Source: Pyropia yezoensis (Eukaryota > Rhodophyta > Bangiophyceae > Bangiales > Bangiaceae). From it: DNA of 64,000 nucleotides. Below, piece by piece: positions 42,283-52,520 of the stretch; positions within the stretch are counted from its first letter, which is position 1, and every line of letters starts with the position of its first letter. Location: positions 39,160,894 through 39,224,893 of the forward strand of contig CM020618.1 of NCBI GenBank assembly GCA_009829735.1. Reading direction: 5' to 3'. The translations under genes and the position numbers were made by a program. The notes beneath the pieces are model-generated. The model was not told where the DNA came from, made no database searches, and saw nothing but the letters and a program-made list of their open reading frames with translations.

Positions 42283-43329
42283 GCGCTGTTGTGACATAGG
42301 TGCAGGGGGGATGGGGGGGTGTGGGGGGGGGAGGGAGGGAGGGAGATCTGTTGGACGTATTTTTTTCTTCCGGGCACGCTGCTGCGTCCGTGTCCTTTGA
42401 AAGGACACCGTGTTTTGCGCTCTGCTTGTTGCTTGGTGCTTCGCTCGTGGCCACGCCCTCTCACCCACCCGTCGATGGCGACCAGGACAGCGCTATCACC
42501 GGCAGCGACGGCAGGTTCTGGCTCTGCCCACCCCCCGCCGCGTGCCGCGCGCGGCGGCCGGCGATCCGTGCACCCACGGAGGTCTGGCTGGCGACCGGCC
42601 ACGGCCGCGCGCGCCGCCCCCCCGCCACCACCCCCACACCTGGGACGGACGGAGCCCGCCAGGGGAGCAGGTTGTCGCCGGCGCCAGCCTCGCGGAGGAG
42701 TGAGCTGTGACCCCCGCAGCGCGTCGCGGGGGGCGCCTGTCGCGGAGCGTGGTGGGGCCGCTCGCCTCGGCTGTCGGCACGGACTGGAGGGGGGCGGGGA
42801 AGGGGGGGAGCTGGCAATGACGCACCGTCGGCGCCGCGGCTGGGGGGTGCAGCCTGGCCCACCCCCCCAGTTTGGTCGAGAACAGCGGGGATGCAAATGG
42901 CCGCCACTGATTGGCCAGACGCCGGGTGCCGCAGACTTCCCGCGCTTTTCTCTTCCTCCCCGCCATTGCTGCACGGGCGGGATCGGAGAGCCGATCGATC
43001 GAAGGGGACGCTCTGGTCGGCGCTTCTCACGGCGAACCTAAAAAAGCGACGATTCTGTCAGACTGAAGTAATGCAGTTAATTTTTGGATATATGTGGCGC
43101 CCTGCGGACTGGACTTTAGCTAAGTTTACAAAAGCGTTCCCCGTGGTGTGCGCCTTGTCGCATGATGGTCAGCGTGGACGTGCCCGTGTCCAGGCGGCGA
43201 AGGCGAGAGCGCCTCTCCTCCTGCCGGTTGTGTGCGCCGGGCGGCAGGGCGGTCGCCGTGTGGGCGGCGGCCTGCCATCGCTTGCCGTTGTTCTTTCCCC
43301 TCTTCACCCGCGCCCACCGACCTAACGAA
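42283..43329. other. Intergenic between DP and RPC6
   Basis: Low-information GC-rich sequence. A lower-GC stretch with TTAATTTTTGGATATATG at 43078-43095 lies about 240 bases before the RPC6 start and is the best candidate promoter element. No gene supported. Confidence 0.4.
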
Positions 43330-44313
43330 ATGGTGGAACCTGCGGCGCGTGGCGGCCCCGCCGCCGCCGCCGCTGCCGCCGCCTCCCCCGCCGCCTCCCC
43401 TGCCCAAACGGCCGACGAGGACCTGGTGCTGGCTGCGCTATCGCGGCGGCCACTCATCGACGCGGACGTTGCGGCGGCATGCCCGTCGCTGTCCAAGCAG
43501 ACCCGCCTCGCGGCAATTAATCGGCTCCTCGAGTCTGGCCGCATGCAGCTGCTGCGGCGGCCTTCGGACAATGCCATCCTATACAAGGCCGTCGCGCGCA
43601 ACGAGACAGCTCACCTGGCGGGCCTCTCTGTCCAAGACCGCCTCGTGTACGCAGAGGTGGAAAAGGCCAAAGCGGCGGGGACGTGGACCAAAGAGCTCCG
43701 CATCCGCTGTGGCCTGACGATTGCGGCGGTGAAGAAGTCGCTGGCCAACCTCGAGGCCCGCAAGCTCATCAAGAGCGTCAACAATGTGCAGTACAAAAAC
43801 CGAAAGATGTACATGCTCGTTGGGGTGGAGCCTGCCCAGGCGGTGACGGGCGGCCCGTGGTACACAGACGACAAGGAGTTTGACATTGAGTTCATCCGGG
43901 TGCTGTACAACCAGGTGCAAGAGTTTCTCAAGTCCCGCCCGCACCAGATGGCATCGGTGGCGGCAGTGGAGCGGTACCTGGCGGACCTCAAGATCTCTGT
44001 CGAGCCGCTCCGCACGCCGCACGTACACACGCTGCTCAACGTGATGGAGCTAGACGCGATCGTCGAGTCGGTGTCCCCCAGCCGTGCAGAGCTGGCGGAT
44101 GAGGGCGCGCCGGGAGCACCACCAGGGGGGGAGGAGGACCCAGAGGCGGCGCGGGCGCGGACCACCTACTACCGCGTCAACAAGCAGGTTGTGTCGGTGT
44201 TGGCCGTGGCCAATACCCCCTGCGGTGTGTGCCCGGTGGTGAGGGACTGCCACCCCGACGGGATTATCTCTCCAAGAACATGCATATACATTGACGAGTG
44301 GCTGAACTTTTGA
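43330..44313 (+). CDS. RPC6: DNA-directed RNA polymerase III subunit RPC6 (RPC34/POLR3F family)
   Basis: The 327-aa protein starts at ATG 43330; an earlier in-frame ATG would add 56 residues (MMVSVDVPVSRRRRR) with no family match. The first winged helix covers about 25-85 (DEDLVLAALSRRPLIDADV, AAINRLLESGRMQLLRR). The second covers about 90-165 (LVYAEVEKAKAAGTWTKELR, AVKKSLANLEARKLIKSVNN). The C-terminus has the conserved iron-sulphur motif C298-G-V-C301, C307, C318 and ends YIDEWLNF, as in human and yeast homologues of about 316 aa. With RPC3 and RPC7 it forms the Pol III heterotrimer that contacts TFIIIB and opens promoters of tRNA and 5S genes. The frame is uninterrupted and probably intronless. 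Confidence 0.95.
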   Translation: MVEPAARGGPAAAAAAAASPAASPAQTADEDLVLAALSRRPLIDADVAAACPSLSKQTRLAAINRLLESGRMQLLRRPSDNAILYKAVARNETAHLAGLSVQDRLVYAEVEKAKAAGTWTKELRIRCGLTIAAVKKSLANLEARKLIKSVNNVQYKNRKMYMLVGVEPAQAVTGGPWYTDDKEFDIEFIRVLYNQVQEFLKSRPHQMASVAAVERYLADLKISVEPLRTPHVHTLLNVMELDAIVESVSPSRAELADEGAPGAPPGGEEDPEAARARTTYYRVNKQVVSVLAVANTPCGVCPVVRDCHPDGIISPRTCIYIDEWLNF

Positions 44314-45532
44314 CGGTGAGGAGAGGGAGGGGGGCGGAGCGGGGACGGGGGGCGGTGTGGGGCGGCAGGGGTGGCGTTGAGAGCCATAGACAGGCGATTT
44401 TCCTCCCTCACCGAGGCAGCCACCCCGGCCGTTGGCCTTGCCCGTCTGCCATCGCAGGTGCCCCGCAAGGCCTGGGCGTACAAGGCCACCGTCGCCGCCG
44501 CAGCCGCCGCCGCTGCCGCCGCCGCCCTCGACGGGCGGCACGCGGCAGGGCGGGCGACGGCGGGCTTGCCGCCACGGGGAGAGACGCCGGCGGGCGGGGG
44601 ACGACGGGGATGCGAGGGGGACACCGACGGAAGTGGGGGCGCCAACGGGAGGGGGCGCTGGCCCTGGTGGAGGCCACGGCGGTGGCCGCGGTGGCAGTGG
44701 TGGTGGTGGTGGCGGCGGCGGACGCCCCCTCTCTCCCTTCCCCCCCTCACTAAGTGTCCAAGGCACGTCGGCGGCGGCGGTAGCGGCCCAACCACGCCGC
44801 CGCCGAGGACGAGCGTGCCGCCCGCAGGCGCAATGGCACGCGACGGAAGGGTGAGGCTGTGGCTGCAGCGTCGCTGCTCGCGTCTGCGGGTGCGTCCGCG
44901 CCGTGGCCTTCCTCTCCCCCCCCCCCGCGCTGAAGGGAACCGTGTGGTCAAGGCGGTGGGGCGTCGGCAAATGCGGGAGGGAGGAGGGCGGCGGCGGCGG
45001 CAGTTGGGCAGCCCTCTGAAACGGGCGCGTCTGTGCAGCGCACCAGGGGGGGGGGGGACACAGGGGGAAAGAAGGGGGAGCGGACTTTCTCGCTTGCTGC
45101 GCGTGCCGCGGTAGTGAAGTCGGCGGTGGTCTTCAGCGGCCGTTGGCAGGCATGACCACTGGGGACCCCGCCGGTGGGCGGCAGGCGGGCAAGCGCCCGC
45201 CGCGGGGATTCATTCGCTGGTCGAGAGGAGAGCACCCCAACTGTAGGGGCGCCTTTTGACACGAGCTGTTTGTTCTCCTAGAGGTGGGGGAGGAGGGGGA
45301 GTGGCGTCGGGAGTGGAGTGGCGGCTGCTGTCGTGGCGGGGGGTCAGCCGGGGGAGCTGTGGAGACAAGACGAGCGACTGGAGGCCCCACTTGCCCGTGC
45401 GCATCCGCGCGGCACTGGAAAAAACAACGGTAGCTAGCGCCCGAACGCCCCCCGCCTTGACGACCAGACGTTGGTGGGCGCAGGAGGGAGAGTACCCCGA
45501 CCGGTTCCCCCTCAGCCCCCCCTTCCACTCTG
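44314..45532. other. No supportable gene between RPC6 and the PPCDC-like gene
   Basis: Open frames exist on both strands because the sequence is so GC-rich. One plus-strand frame ends with a hydrophobic stretch (ALALVEATAVAAVAVVVVVA, about 44665-44725) that could be a membrane helix, but no flanking support exists. Left unannotated. Confidence 0.35.
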
Positions 45533-46900
45533 CTACCAGGCAGGTGGCGGTGGGTCTCCCCCGCCGTCCCCCTCGGGGCCGCCCGCCGCCGCCGCGACGG
45601 CGGCGGCCTCCCAATAGCTGCTCACGGGCAGCGGCCGCCGGGACGACGCGGCGGCGAGAGCGGCCAGCGGCAGCCGCCGCACCGCTCGCGGCGGCCACCC
45701 CGCCGTCTGTGACGCCACCGTCGCGGCTGCCGCCTCGATACGGCTCCCACTGCGCGCGTTACCGCGACGACCCCCGTGGACGGGGGCAGCGCCACCGCTG
45801 CCGCCGTCAACGCCGTCGCTGGCTGGACGGGAGCCGCTAGGAGCAACGCCACGCCCCCCCGCACCCTCCCCCCCCTCTGCCACAAGCACCCCCGCCGCGA
45901 CCAGCGCCGCCGATGCGTCGCGCACCAGCCCGACCGCCGTCGACGCCGCCGCCAGTGATACTGGTGGCAGGGGCACCCTGACAACCAAGTCGGGCACAGG
46001 CCACGGCGTGCCGCCGCCGCCGCTGCCGCCGCTGCCGCCGCCGTTGCCGTCGTCGTCGCCGGCAGCCGTACTGGGGGGGGCCCCCGGCGGCTCGACGGTG
46101 GCGACGACGAGCGTCACCACCCGGGCCGCGCCGACCAGCACCGCCAGCCCCGCCGGTGGCCCCGCCGCGGCGGCCGCGGCATCCACCCCGTGCACGCAGA
46201 GGACGAGCGGATCCCCTCCCTGGCCAACGACCGCTTCCGCAGGGGAGGCGAGCAGGGCAGCCGGTACGCCTGCCGACGCGGCGGTGGTGGCGGCCACCGC
46301 GCCACCGCCACCGCCGCCGTCGCGCCCGGCACGCGCGGCAGCGCACACCAGCGGCAGGGGCGACGCGCGCCCTGCCCCCGCCGCGGCGGCCACCCCCCCC
46401 GGCGTGGCCGCGGCCGTGGCCACCGCAAGCGCGGCGGCGAGCCACTCGGCGACCGCCGCCGCTCCGCCGTCGGCGCCCAGGACGCCGGCGGGGTCCACCA
46501 CCCACACCAGCCGTGACGCGGGCACCGCGGCCGCGTCGACGCCCGCCGCGCCGACGGCGAGGCCGGCGGCGGCAACCGCCACCACGTGGGCGGCGGTGGC
46601 GGCGGGCAGCCCCGGGGGGGGGGGGGGGAGCGGTTGAAGCCTGCCTCCTCGGGCGTGGCGGCGGCGGCGGCGGCGGCAGCGGCAGTAGCGGGCGAGAGAG
46701 GGGGGGACGCGGCGAGGCGGCCGGTGTCGCCGTCACCAAGGGAAGAGGCGTCCGTCCTTCCAGGACGCGGTGGGACATCTGTGCGGTACACAGCGGCTGC
46801 GGCGGCAGCGGCCGCGGAGGCAGCGGCGGCGCCGTTAGCCGTATCGGCAGCGTCAGCAGCCGTGTCGGCGGCGTCGGCAGCCGTGTCGACGTCGTCGCCC
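45533..46900 (-). CDS. C-terminal extension of the PPCDC-like gene, or a separate downstream gene
   Basis: Two minus-strand frames follow the flavoprotein core. The first (about 46900-46630) is Ala/Asp-rich with natural text (PPRPGRTDASSLGDGDTG). After the G/C run at 46614-46628 the second frame (46585-45533) gives well-behaved sequence: VPASRLVWVVDPAGVLGA, SPLPLVCAAARAGRDGG, GGDPLVLCVHGVDAAA, VPDLVVRVPLPPV. There is no ATG at its start, so it is probably read as a continuation. I see no phosphopantothenoylcysteine synthetase motif and recognise no domain. Frame changes again coincide with homopolymers. Confidence 0.4.
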
Positions 46901-47651
46901 CCCCCCCCCCCGCCTCCCGGGCGGCGGTGACCGCGTCCACGACCGCGTCGACAATGGCCGCCGGCGACGCCATGGCGCCGACGCCCACATCCCCACACGC
47001 GAGGCGCTTGGCCACTGGCGGCACCACCGCCCACCCCCGGCGCCGCAGGGTGGCCACGTTGACGCCCACCGCCTCTGCCGCCCACATGGCCGTATTCATG
47101 GCGGGTGCCACCACCGCCGGCCGCCGCCGCCGCCGCCGCCGCGGCCCGGCACCCCCCCCGCCCCCCCGACCACGCCAGCACCGCGCAGGTGACCAGGTTG
47201 TCCGCCGCCCCCGCCGCGACCTTGGCCAGGCTGTTGGCCGACGCGGGCGCCAGCAGCAGCGCCGTCGCCCACCGGGCGGCGTCCACGTGGCCCACCGGGT
47301 CGCCCAGCGCGGACCAGGCCGCCCACTCGGCAGCGTCGGTGAGGGGCGGCGGCGTGCCCGCCGGCAGCCCCGCCTCGCGGGTGAGAAAGTGGAGCGCCGC
47401 GGCGGTGGCGGCGACGCGGACCACCGCGCCGGCGGCGACGAGCGCGGCGGCCAGCGCGGGCACCCGCAGCGCCGCGACCGAGCCGGTGGCGCAGAGGAGG
47501 ATGCGCTCGCCGCCGAGCGGCGCGCCCCGCAGGGGGGGGAGCGCCGGGTGGGGCGGGGGGGTGGGGGGGGGGGGGGGAGGGCCCCGTTGGGGGGTGGCCC
47601 TGGGGGGGGAGGGGCACCCCCGCTGGCGAGCGGCTGTACGGGGGAGGGCAT
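46901..47651 (-). CDS. PPCDC: Phosphopantothenoylcysteine decarboxylase-like flavoprotein (PPCDC/HAL3)
   Basis: The start is taken at ATG 47651 (MPSPVQPLASGGA). After a Pro-rich lead the flavoprotein fold begins: ILLCATGSVAALRVPALAAA binds FMN. HVDAARWATALLLAPASANS holds the catalytic His of the HAL3 family (HV..A.RWA) and the ASANSLAKVAAGAADNL block. PAMNTAMW is the substrate-binding PXMNXXMW motif, and KRLACGDVGVGAM matches the clamp with the conserved Cys of the ACGD-x-G motif. The enzyme decarboxylates 4'-phosphopantothenoylcysteine in coenzyme A synthesis. The frame must change at G/C runs 47553-47576 and 47152-47167, most likely base-count errors. All key residues are present, so I expect a working gene. 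Confidence 0.82.
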
Positions 47652-48613
47652 CCCCACGAGTGTAAGGGGGGGGGGGAAGGGGGGACGGGAAGGGGGGATT
47701 GGGGAGGAGAGCGGGGAGGGGTCCCCAGAGGCTGGCCACTGCCGCCACGAGGGGGTGGGCGCAGGTGGGTGGGAGGGGCGTCAGGCCAGAGGGAGGAGAG
47801 GGGATGTGGGCGCACCGACACAACCGCAGGGGTAAAAAGGGGGAGGGGGGGGGGGGGGGCGGGGGAAAGGGAGGGCAAGTGGGAAGCGTGGTGCTGCAGC
47901 TGCGCAGGGGTAGGGCGGGTCGAAGGTCCCAGCTGGGGCCGCTGCAGGGGGACGCGGTCGGCGAGCGCGGGGGATCCCGCCGCGCGGCGGGGGATGTGCA
48001 CCGCACACCCCGCAATTTCTGCTACGGCTCATGCCGTGCTGTCCCCCGGCCGCAGCGGGCTCACCCATCCCCCTCCCCGGCGCGGGCCTTTGGCGCCTGC
48101 CGCCACGCCGTGCGAGCAAGGGGGGGGCGGTGGGTGGATGAGAGCGAGCGGGGGGGACGACAGGGGGGGCGCGCAGTGGTCAAGGGGTGCCAGCCAGTCC
48201 ACCCCGTCGTGGCTGGGGGGGACTCGGGGGGGGGCGTGGCGCCACGCGAGAAGCGGAGGGTGGAGAGAGAAGGCACGGTTGTTGTTTTTGTTTTTGTTTT
48301 TTTTTTCTCTTCCGGTCTGCTACAAGGAGCGGGGGACCCTCGGCAGGGGGTCCCCCTTGTCGTGCGCATCGGCCCGCCCACCCGCCCACCCGCCCGCCCA
48401 CCCACCACCTCTCCCCATCCGGCCGCCGCCGGCCGCCGCCTGCCAAGCCGCCCCCGCTGCAAGCCGCCCCCTGCAGCCCCGCCCGCCGCGGCTTCCCTGT
48501 TCCATCCCGACGGCACACAGCCCTACCAACCAGTACCGCAGACCAGTGGTGACCAATTCCCACTCACCCAACCCCCCCCCCCCCCCCCATCCCCCACCCC
48601 TTCCCCCACTTAC
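47652..48613. other. Region between the PPCDC-like gene and the zeta-COP-like exon
   Basis: On the minus strand this should hold the last exon(s) of the zeta-COP-like gene. A possible acceptor CTCCTTGTAG near 48330 is followed by a Lys/Thr-rich frame (RPEEKKKTKTKTTTVPSL), but I cannot confirm it. The rest is low-complexity GC with G runs (47847-47859, 48572-48587 as C). Confidence 0.35.
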
Positions 48614-49104
48614 CGCCGCGGCTTCATGTCGATCACCTTGAGCACCGTCTTGGTGTCGAGGTGGTCCACCTCCCCATCGACAATCACCTCGTCGACGACC
48701 AGGCACAGCCGGTGATACGTGGCAAGCAGCCGCCCCTCGGCCGACACGCGGGTGGTGCCGTCGCGTGCCCGCGGGATGCGGCACGCGCCGCGGAGGCAGG
48801 CGTCGAGGGCGCGGGCCACCTCCAGCAGCAGCAGCCCGTCGTGTTCCTCGTCCCCCGCCAGCAGCAGCACCACGTCGCCCAGGGACTTGAACAGCACCTG
48901 GACGGCGGGCGCGTCCGCGCCGCCCAGCGTGGCCACCTGCTCCTCCCCTTCGGTGCGGAGGAGGCCCCAGTCGGCGGCGGTCGCGGCGTGGAGGCGGCGG
49001 AGCCAGGTGGCTTGCGCGGCCTCGGTGGCTAGCGCCGCCCCATAGTAGCGTGAAAAGAGGACGCCACCCGACTCGTACGAGATGATGACAAAGGAGAGAA
49101 TCAT
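48614..49104 (-). CDS. Coatomer zeta-subunit-like small chain (longin fold), 5' exon
   Basis: ATG 49104 opens MILSFVIISYESGGVLFSRY, a longin-fold start like the AILILDN.G.RL..KYY of zeta-COP. The middle (VQVLFKSLGDVVLLLAGDEE, LLLLEVARALDACLRG) matches the .V.YK...D...YV.G...NEL.L...L..L.D.L pattern. RLCLVVDEVIVDGEVDHLDT matches the zeta-COP LA.DEI.D.G...E.D. The reading frame stops at once after KPRR, but the stop is formed by a perfect donor, CCGCGGCG|GTAAGT at 48614/48613, so the exon must be spliced on. Zeta-COP is part of the COPI coat on Golgi vesicles. An AP-complex sigma chain is the alternative, but the DE-x-x-x-x-G motif favours zeta. Confidence 0.65.
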
Positions 49105-49528
49105 GTGGGAAGGGGGGGCGGGGTGGCGCGAGTGGTGGGGAGCAAGACGGGGGAGGTGGTAAGGAGGGCGAGACGGAGGGAAGGTCGGAAACGCGCCAGG
49201 GTCGCCGCATGCGGTCATAGTACTGTACGCAGAGCTGAAAGTATGTAGTTACAAATGACTAGGACCCAAGAACAGTTTTCAGTTCGTCCTGAATGTTCAG
49301 AGTCGGTTTTCCAACAAAAAATGTTGCCCACGCACTCTTGGGCTCGAAACCGTGTCGCCGCCGTTGCCCACGGACCTTGCTTCACGAGCGCTGGGATGGC
49401 AGAGACCAGCGTTCACTTGCTCGTCATCCCCACGCTCCGCCCCAGCTACTCGCCCTCCCATCCTCTGTGGGCACCCTTCCCCGCCTTCCCCCCGCCCCTC
49501 TCTCCCTTCCCCCACCCCTCTTTTCACC
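49105..49528. promoter_or_regulatory. Bidirectional promoter region between zeta-COP-like gene and LTV1
   Basis: The two start codons are 424 bases apart and diverge. The middle has a lower-GC stretch (49220-49330, with ACTGTACG and AACAAAAAATG) that may hold both transcription starts. Pyrimidine-rich leaders precede both ATGs. Confidence 0.5.
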
Positions 49529-51256
49529 ATGGGCCGCAAGAAGCCGTTCATGCCTCGCGCTCAGACGCGCACCTACCAAGTGGTCTACCGCCCCCTGGCC
49601 GATACGGCCGCCGCCGCCGCAGAGGGCGACCGGGTCCTCCGCTTTGTGCCGGCCGGCAACCAGCGGGCCGCCCGCGCGGCTGGCGACGCGGCCACCTCGG
49701 TGGCGTTTACCGACGCCGACGCCGACGACGAGGGCGGCGCCGTCGCGTACGTGCCGCCCGCCCCCGAACTCGCCGCCGCCGCCGCGTCCTACCACCGCAA
49801 GGCGTGGGAGCTGGGCGAGTATGGCTTCCCAGACGACGGGTACGACTATTCGCAGCACTTTCGGCCTCTGGCGGGGGGCGGCACGGGCGGGGTCTTTTTG
49901 CTGGCGCCCGGTGCGGCGGGCGGGCGCGGCGGCGCCGCAGAGCCGCCGGTGGAGGAGGTGCTGGCGGGGGGCCGGGCAGAGCGGGAGGCGGAAGAGCTTC
50001 GACAGCGAGACAAGGACGTGGACGACATCCTTGCCGCGCTCGAGAGCGATGAAGAGGAAGAGGAGGAGGGGGAGGAGGGAGAGGAGGCGGCGTCGGGTGC
50101 CAGTGACGTCGACTTTGATGATGACTTTGTGGCGACCGCCAACGCCATGAGCGCCAAGGAGCGTGCCTGGCGTGCGGGCGCCGCCGAGGCAGCGGCGGAA
50201 GAGGCGGCAGAGCGGCGTGCCGCCGCCCGCGCGGCGCGTGCGGGTGGGCCCGACGGCGTGCGGCCGCCACGGCTGGCGGATGCGCAGCTGGAGGAGCTGC
50301 TCGCCAAGACCTATGCCGACAGCGGCAGCGAGGACGAGGACGACGAGGACAGTGATGACGGGGGCGGCGGCGGTGGCGGCGGTGGCGGCAGCGGGGGTGA
50401 CTCGGACGGGGGCGGCGGCTCTTCCGGCGGCGCCACGGGCACGACGGCCGCAGAGGGTGGCGGTAATGCCCTGACTGACTATGCCGACGTCATTGACACG
50501 TTCCTGGCGGACTTTACGGCGCACGGGCTTCATGACAAGGTCACTAACCGGGTGCCGACCGAGGGCGGTGCGGTTGCGCGCGCCCGTCTGAGCGCCGCCC
50601 GCCGCTTGGCGACGACCTCGACGACCGCGTCGCGGGCCGCGGCGGCATCCGCGGTTGCCGCCTCCGCTGCGGGCGATGTTGCGAGCGCAGCGGGTGCGCC
50701 CCCTCCACCCCCTCCCCCCGGCGACTCCCCCTCTGAATCTGAGGAGGAAGAGGAGCTGGTGCCCTACACCGACACGCACCACACCCTCGCCCGGTGGGAC
50801 TGCGAGACGGTGCTGTCCACCTACACCACGACGGAGAACTTACCGTCGGTGATTGGGCTGCCCCCCCGACCGCCGCGACCGGCATTCATCACGCTGGACC
50901 GCCGGTTTGGGGCGCCCGCGGGGCACCTGCCGGCGTCTGCGTCGGCAGTGCCACCAGGCCTGCGGCCGGTGCTCATGGCCGCCACCGACGACGCCGACGA
51001 CGCAGCCGGCGACAGCAACAGCGACGGCGAAGCGGCGGGTGGTGGCGGGGGTGGCCCGCCAGCGGGCACCGCCCGCCCCCGGGGGGAGAGCGGGGAGGCC
51101 AAGCGCACGCGCAAGGCGGCGGTCCGCGCCGCCCGGCGGGAGCGGCGGGCGGAAAAGGCGGCCGTTCGCGCGGCGTTTGCGGTCGAGGGCGGGCGCCAGG
51201 CACGCCACGCGACCGCCGTCGGACCCGCGCGCGTGGCCGTGCACTTTGGCGCCTGA
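49529..51256 (+). CDS. LTV1: LTV1 homologue, 40S ribosome biogenesis factor
   Basis: The 575-aa frame starts at ATG 49529 (CACCATGG context) with MGRKKPFMPRAQTRTYQVVY, the basic start followed by a beta strand seen in LTV1. ELGEYGFPDDGYDYSQHFRP is the family's strongest block (YG.F.D..YDY.QHL). Acidic stretches (ESDEEEEEEGEEGEEAA) and DDFVATANA follow. The C-terminal half has SESEEEEELVPYTDTHHTLA and RWDCETVLSTYTTTENLPSV, again typical, then a basic end (KRTRKAAVRAARRERRAEKA). LTV1 escorts the pre-40S subunit with Rps3 and is released by CK1. The single open frame has no intron. It is larger than yeast LTV1 (463 aa) because of Gly/Ala/Ser insertions. Confidence 0.92.
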   Translation: MGRKKPFMPRAQTRTYQVVYRPLADTAAAAAEGDRVLRFVPAGNQRAARAAGDAATSVAFTDADADDEGGAVAYVPPAPELAAAAASYHRKAWELGEYGFPDDGYDYSQHFRPLAGGGTGGVFLLAPGAAGGRGGAAEPPVEEVLAGGRAEREAEELRQRDKDVDDILAALESDEEEEEEGEEGEEAASGASDVDFDDDFVATANAMSAKERAWRAGAAEAAAEEAAERRAAARAARAGGPDGVRPPRLADAQLEELLAKTYADSGSEDEDDEDSDDGGGGGGGGGGSGGDSDGGGGSSGGATGTTAAEGGGNALTDYADVIDTFLADFTAHGLHDKVTNRVPTEGGAVARARLSAARRLATTSTTASRAAAASAVAASAAGDVASAAGAPPPPPPPGDSPSESEEEEELVPYTDTHHTLARWDCETVLSTYTTTENLPSVIGLPPRPPRPAFITLDRRFGAPAGHLPASASAVPPGLRPVLMAATDDADDAAGDSNSDGEAAGGGGGGPPAGTARPRGESGEAKRTRKAAVRAARRERRAEKAAVRAAFAVEGGRQARHATAVGPARVAVHFGA

Positions 51257-52520
51257 GGGGGGGAAGGGGGGGAGGGGGCGGGCAGAGGGGGGGGTCGGCG
51301 GGGAACGGGGCCCTGCTGGGGGCGTACTTTAGTGTCTATTTTTTCTTGTCGGGCTGCTTGTTGGCTCTCCAGGCGCTCACGTCGACGTACGGACCCCCGG
51401 CAGCAGCTGCACCTCTCTTCGCTTGTCGCCTTCCCACACGCCGACGGCCCACCTCCTCCAGGGCGACCGCCCGCACCCGCACCCCCAGTCCCACACCCTT
51501 CTCCGGCGCGGGGGCAATGCGGCGCTCCCCCGCTCGCTCCTCCCTTTCTTTTGGCCCTTGTCCCGCACCGTCGGGCCCGAGCGCGCTGCCGCCGGGACGG
51601 TGGCGATTGTGCACGGGCGGTTGCTCCGGTATACCGGTAAGCGGTCCACCCCGCGCGCCCGTCTGCGCCGCCTGTATTCGCACGTCCCCCGGTTGCAGGT
51701 ACCAATTTACACCAGCTCGCCAGGGGCACTCGCGTGAGTCAGTCTGCACGTTTATGTACAACTGGGAAGGGAGACAAGAAAGAAAGAGGGGGAGAGGGAA
51801 ACCAAACAAACACATGCAGAAGCTGGCGGCGGCAAAACGGCCACCGCCCCTGGCTGGCCGTTCAACTGGTCGGGGTGACCTATCGGGACGGACACGGCCG
51901 TCATGGCAGCCCCCCCACCGCCACCACGACATTTACCGCCGACACACCTGCCCCCAACCGCAAGACGGCATCCATGCAGGGAACTTTGTTCATGCCACTC
52001 GCAGGCTGCCACCGCAGCCACCGCCAACTACCACCGCCACCGTCTACGCAACCGCTGCTGCCGCAACGGAGACAGGCGCACGGTCAATGGTGCATCAGTC
52101 GCCCCCTGGCGACGCCACTGCCGCCACCGCCGCCGCCAAGGGCCACCGCCACGATGACCAACGCGGCCGCCACCGCCGCCACCCTCATCGCTACCGACGT
52201 CGTGGCCGCTGACGCCTCGGGCAGGACAGCGGCGGCGGTGGGGCCACCACCATCAGCAACGGCCGCTACCCACGAGGAAAATGCTGGGGGGGGGCGACAC
52301 TCACCACCCCCGGCGTGGAGGGAAGAAGGGAGCCACAGCGTACAGGCGTGAAGGAGAGGTCCGCAACCGCCACAGCCACCGTAACAAAACAATGGCGGGT
52401 GCCTCTCCACAGCTAATAATCCCTCGCCAAGTGAGAGGTGGGAGCACCTGCCCCATCATGAAGGTAAACACACGGAACCCGAAGGGATAACCCATGGTGC
52501 GCACCCCGGCCACCTCGCTC
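51257..52520. other. No supportable gene between LTV1 and the bZIP-like gene
   Basis: The minus strand should contain the leucine-zipper exon of the bZIP-like gene. I looked for a heptad of Leu in the right phase and found none I can defend. A hydrophobic frame (SVAMRVAAVAAALVIVAVAL, minus strand near 52200-52140) could be a signal or membrane segment but stands alone. Confidence 0.35.

Noticed and set aside
44371..45114. Possible membrane protein gene right of RPC6
   Set aside because: One hydrophobic stretch in a GC-rich frame with poly-Trp and poly-Arg artefacts; no start context and no conserved region.
45533..46585. Phosphopantothenoylcysteine synthetase fused to the decarboxylase
   Set aside because: The downstream frame lacks the synthetase signature (no S-G-G-T...E or S-N-R-S-S-G type motifs), so I kept it as an unrecognised extension.
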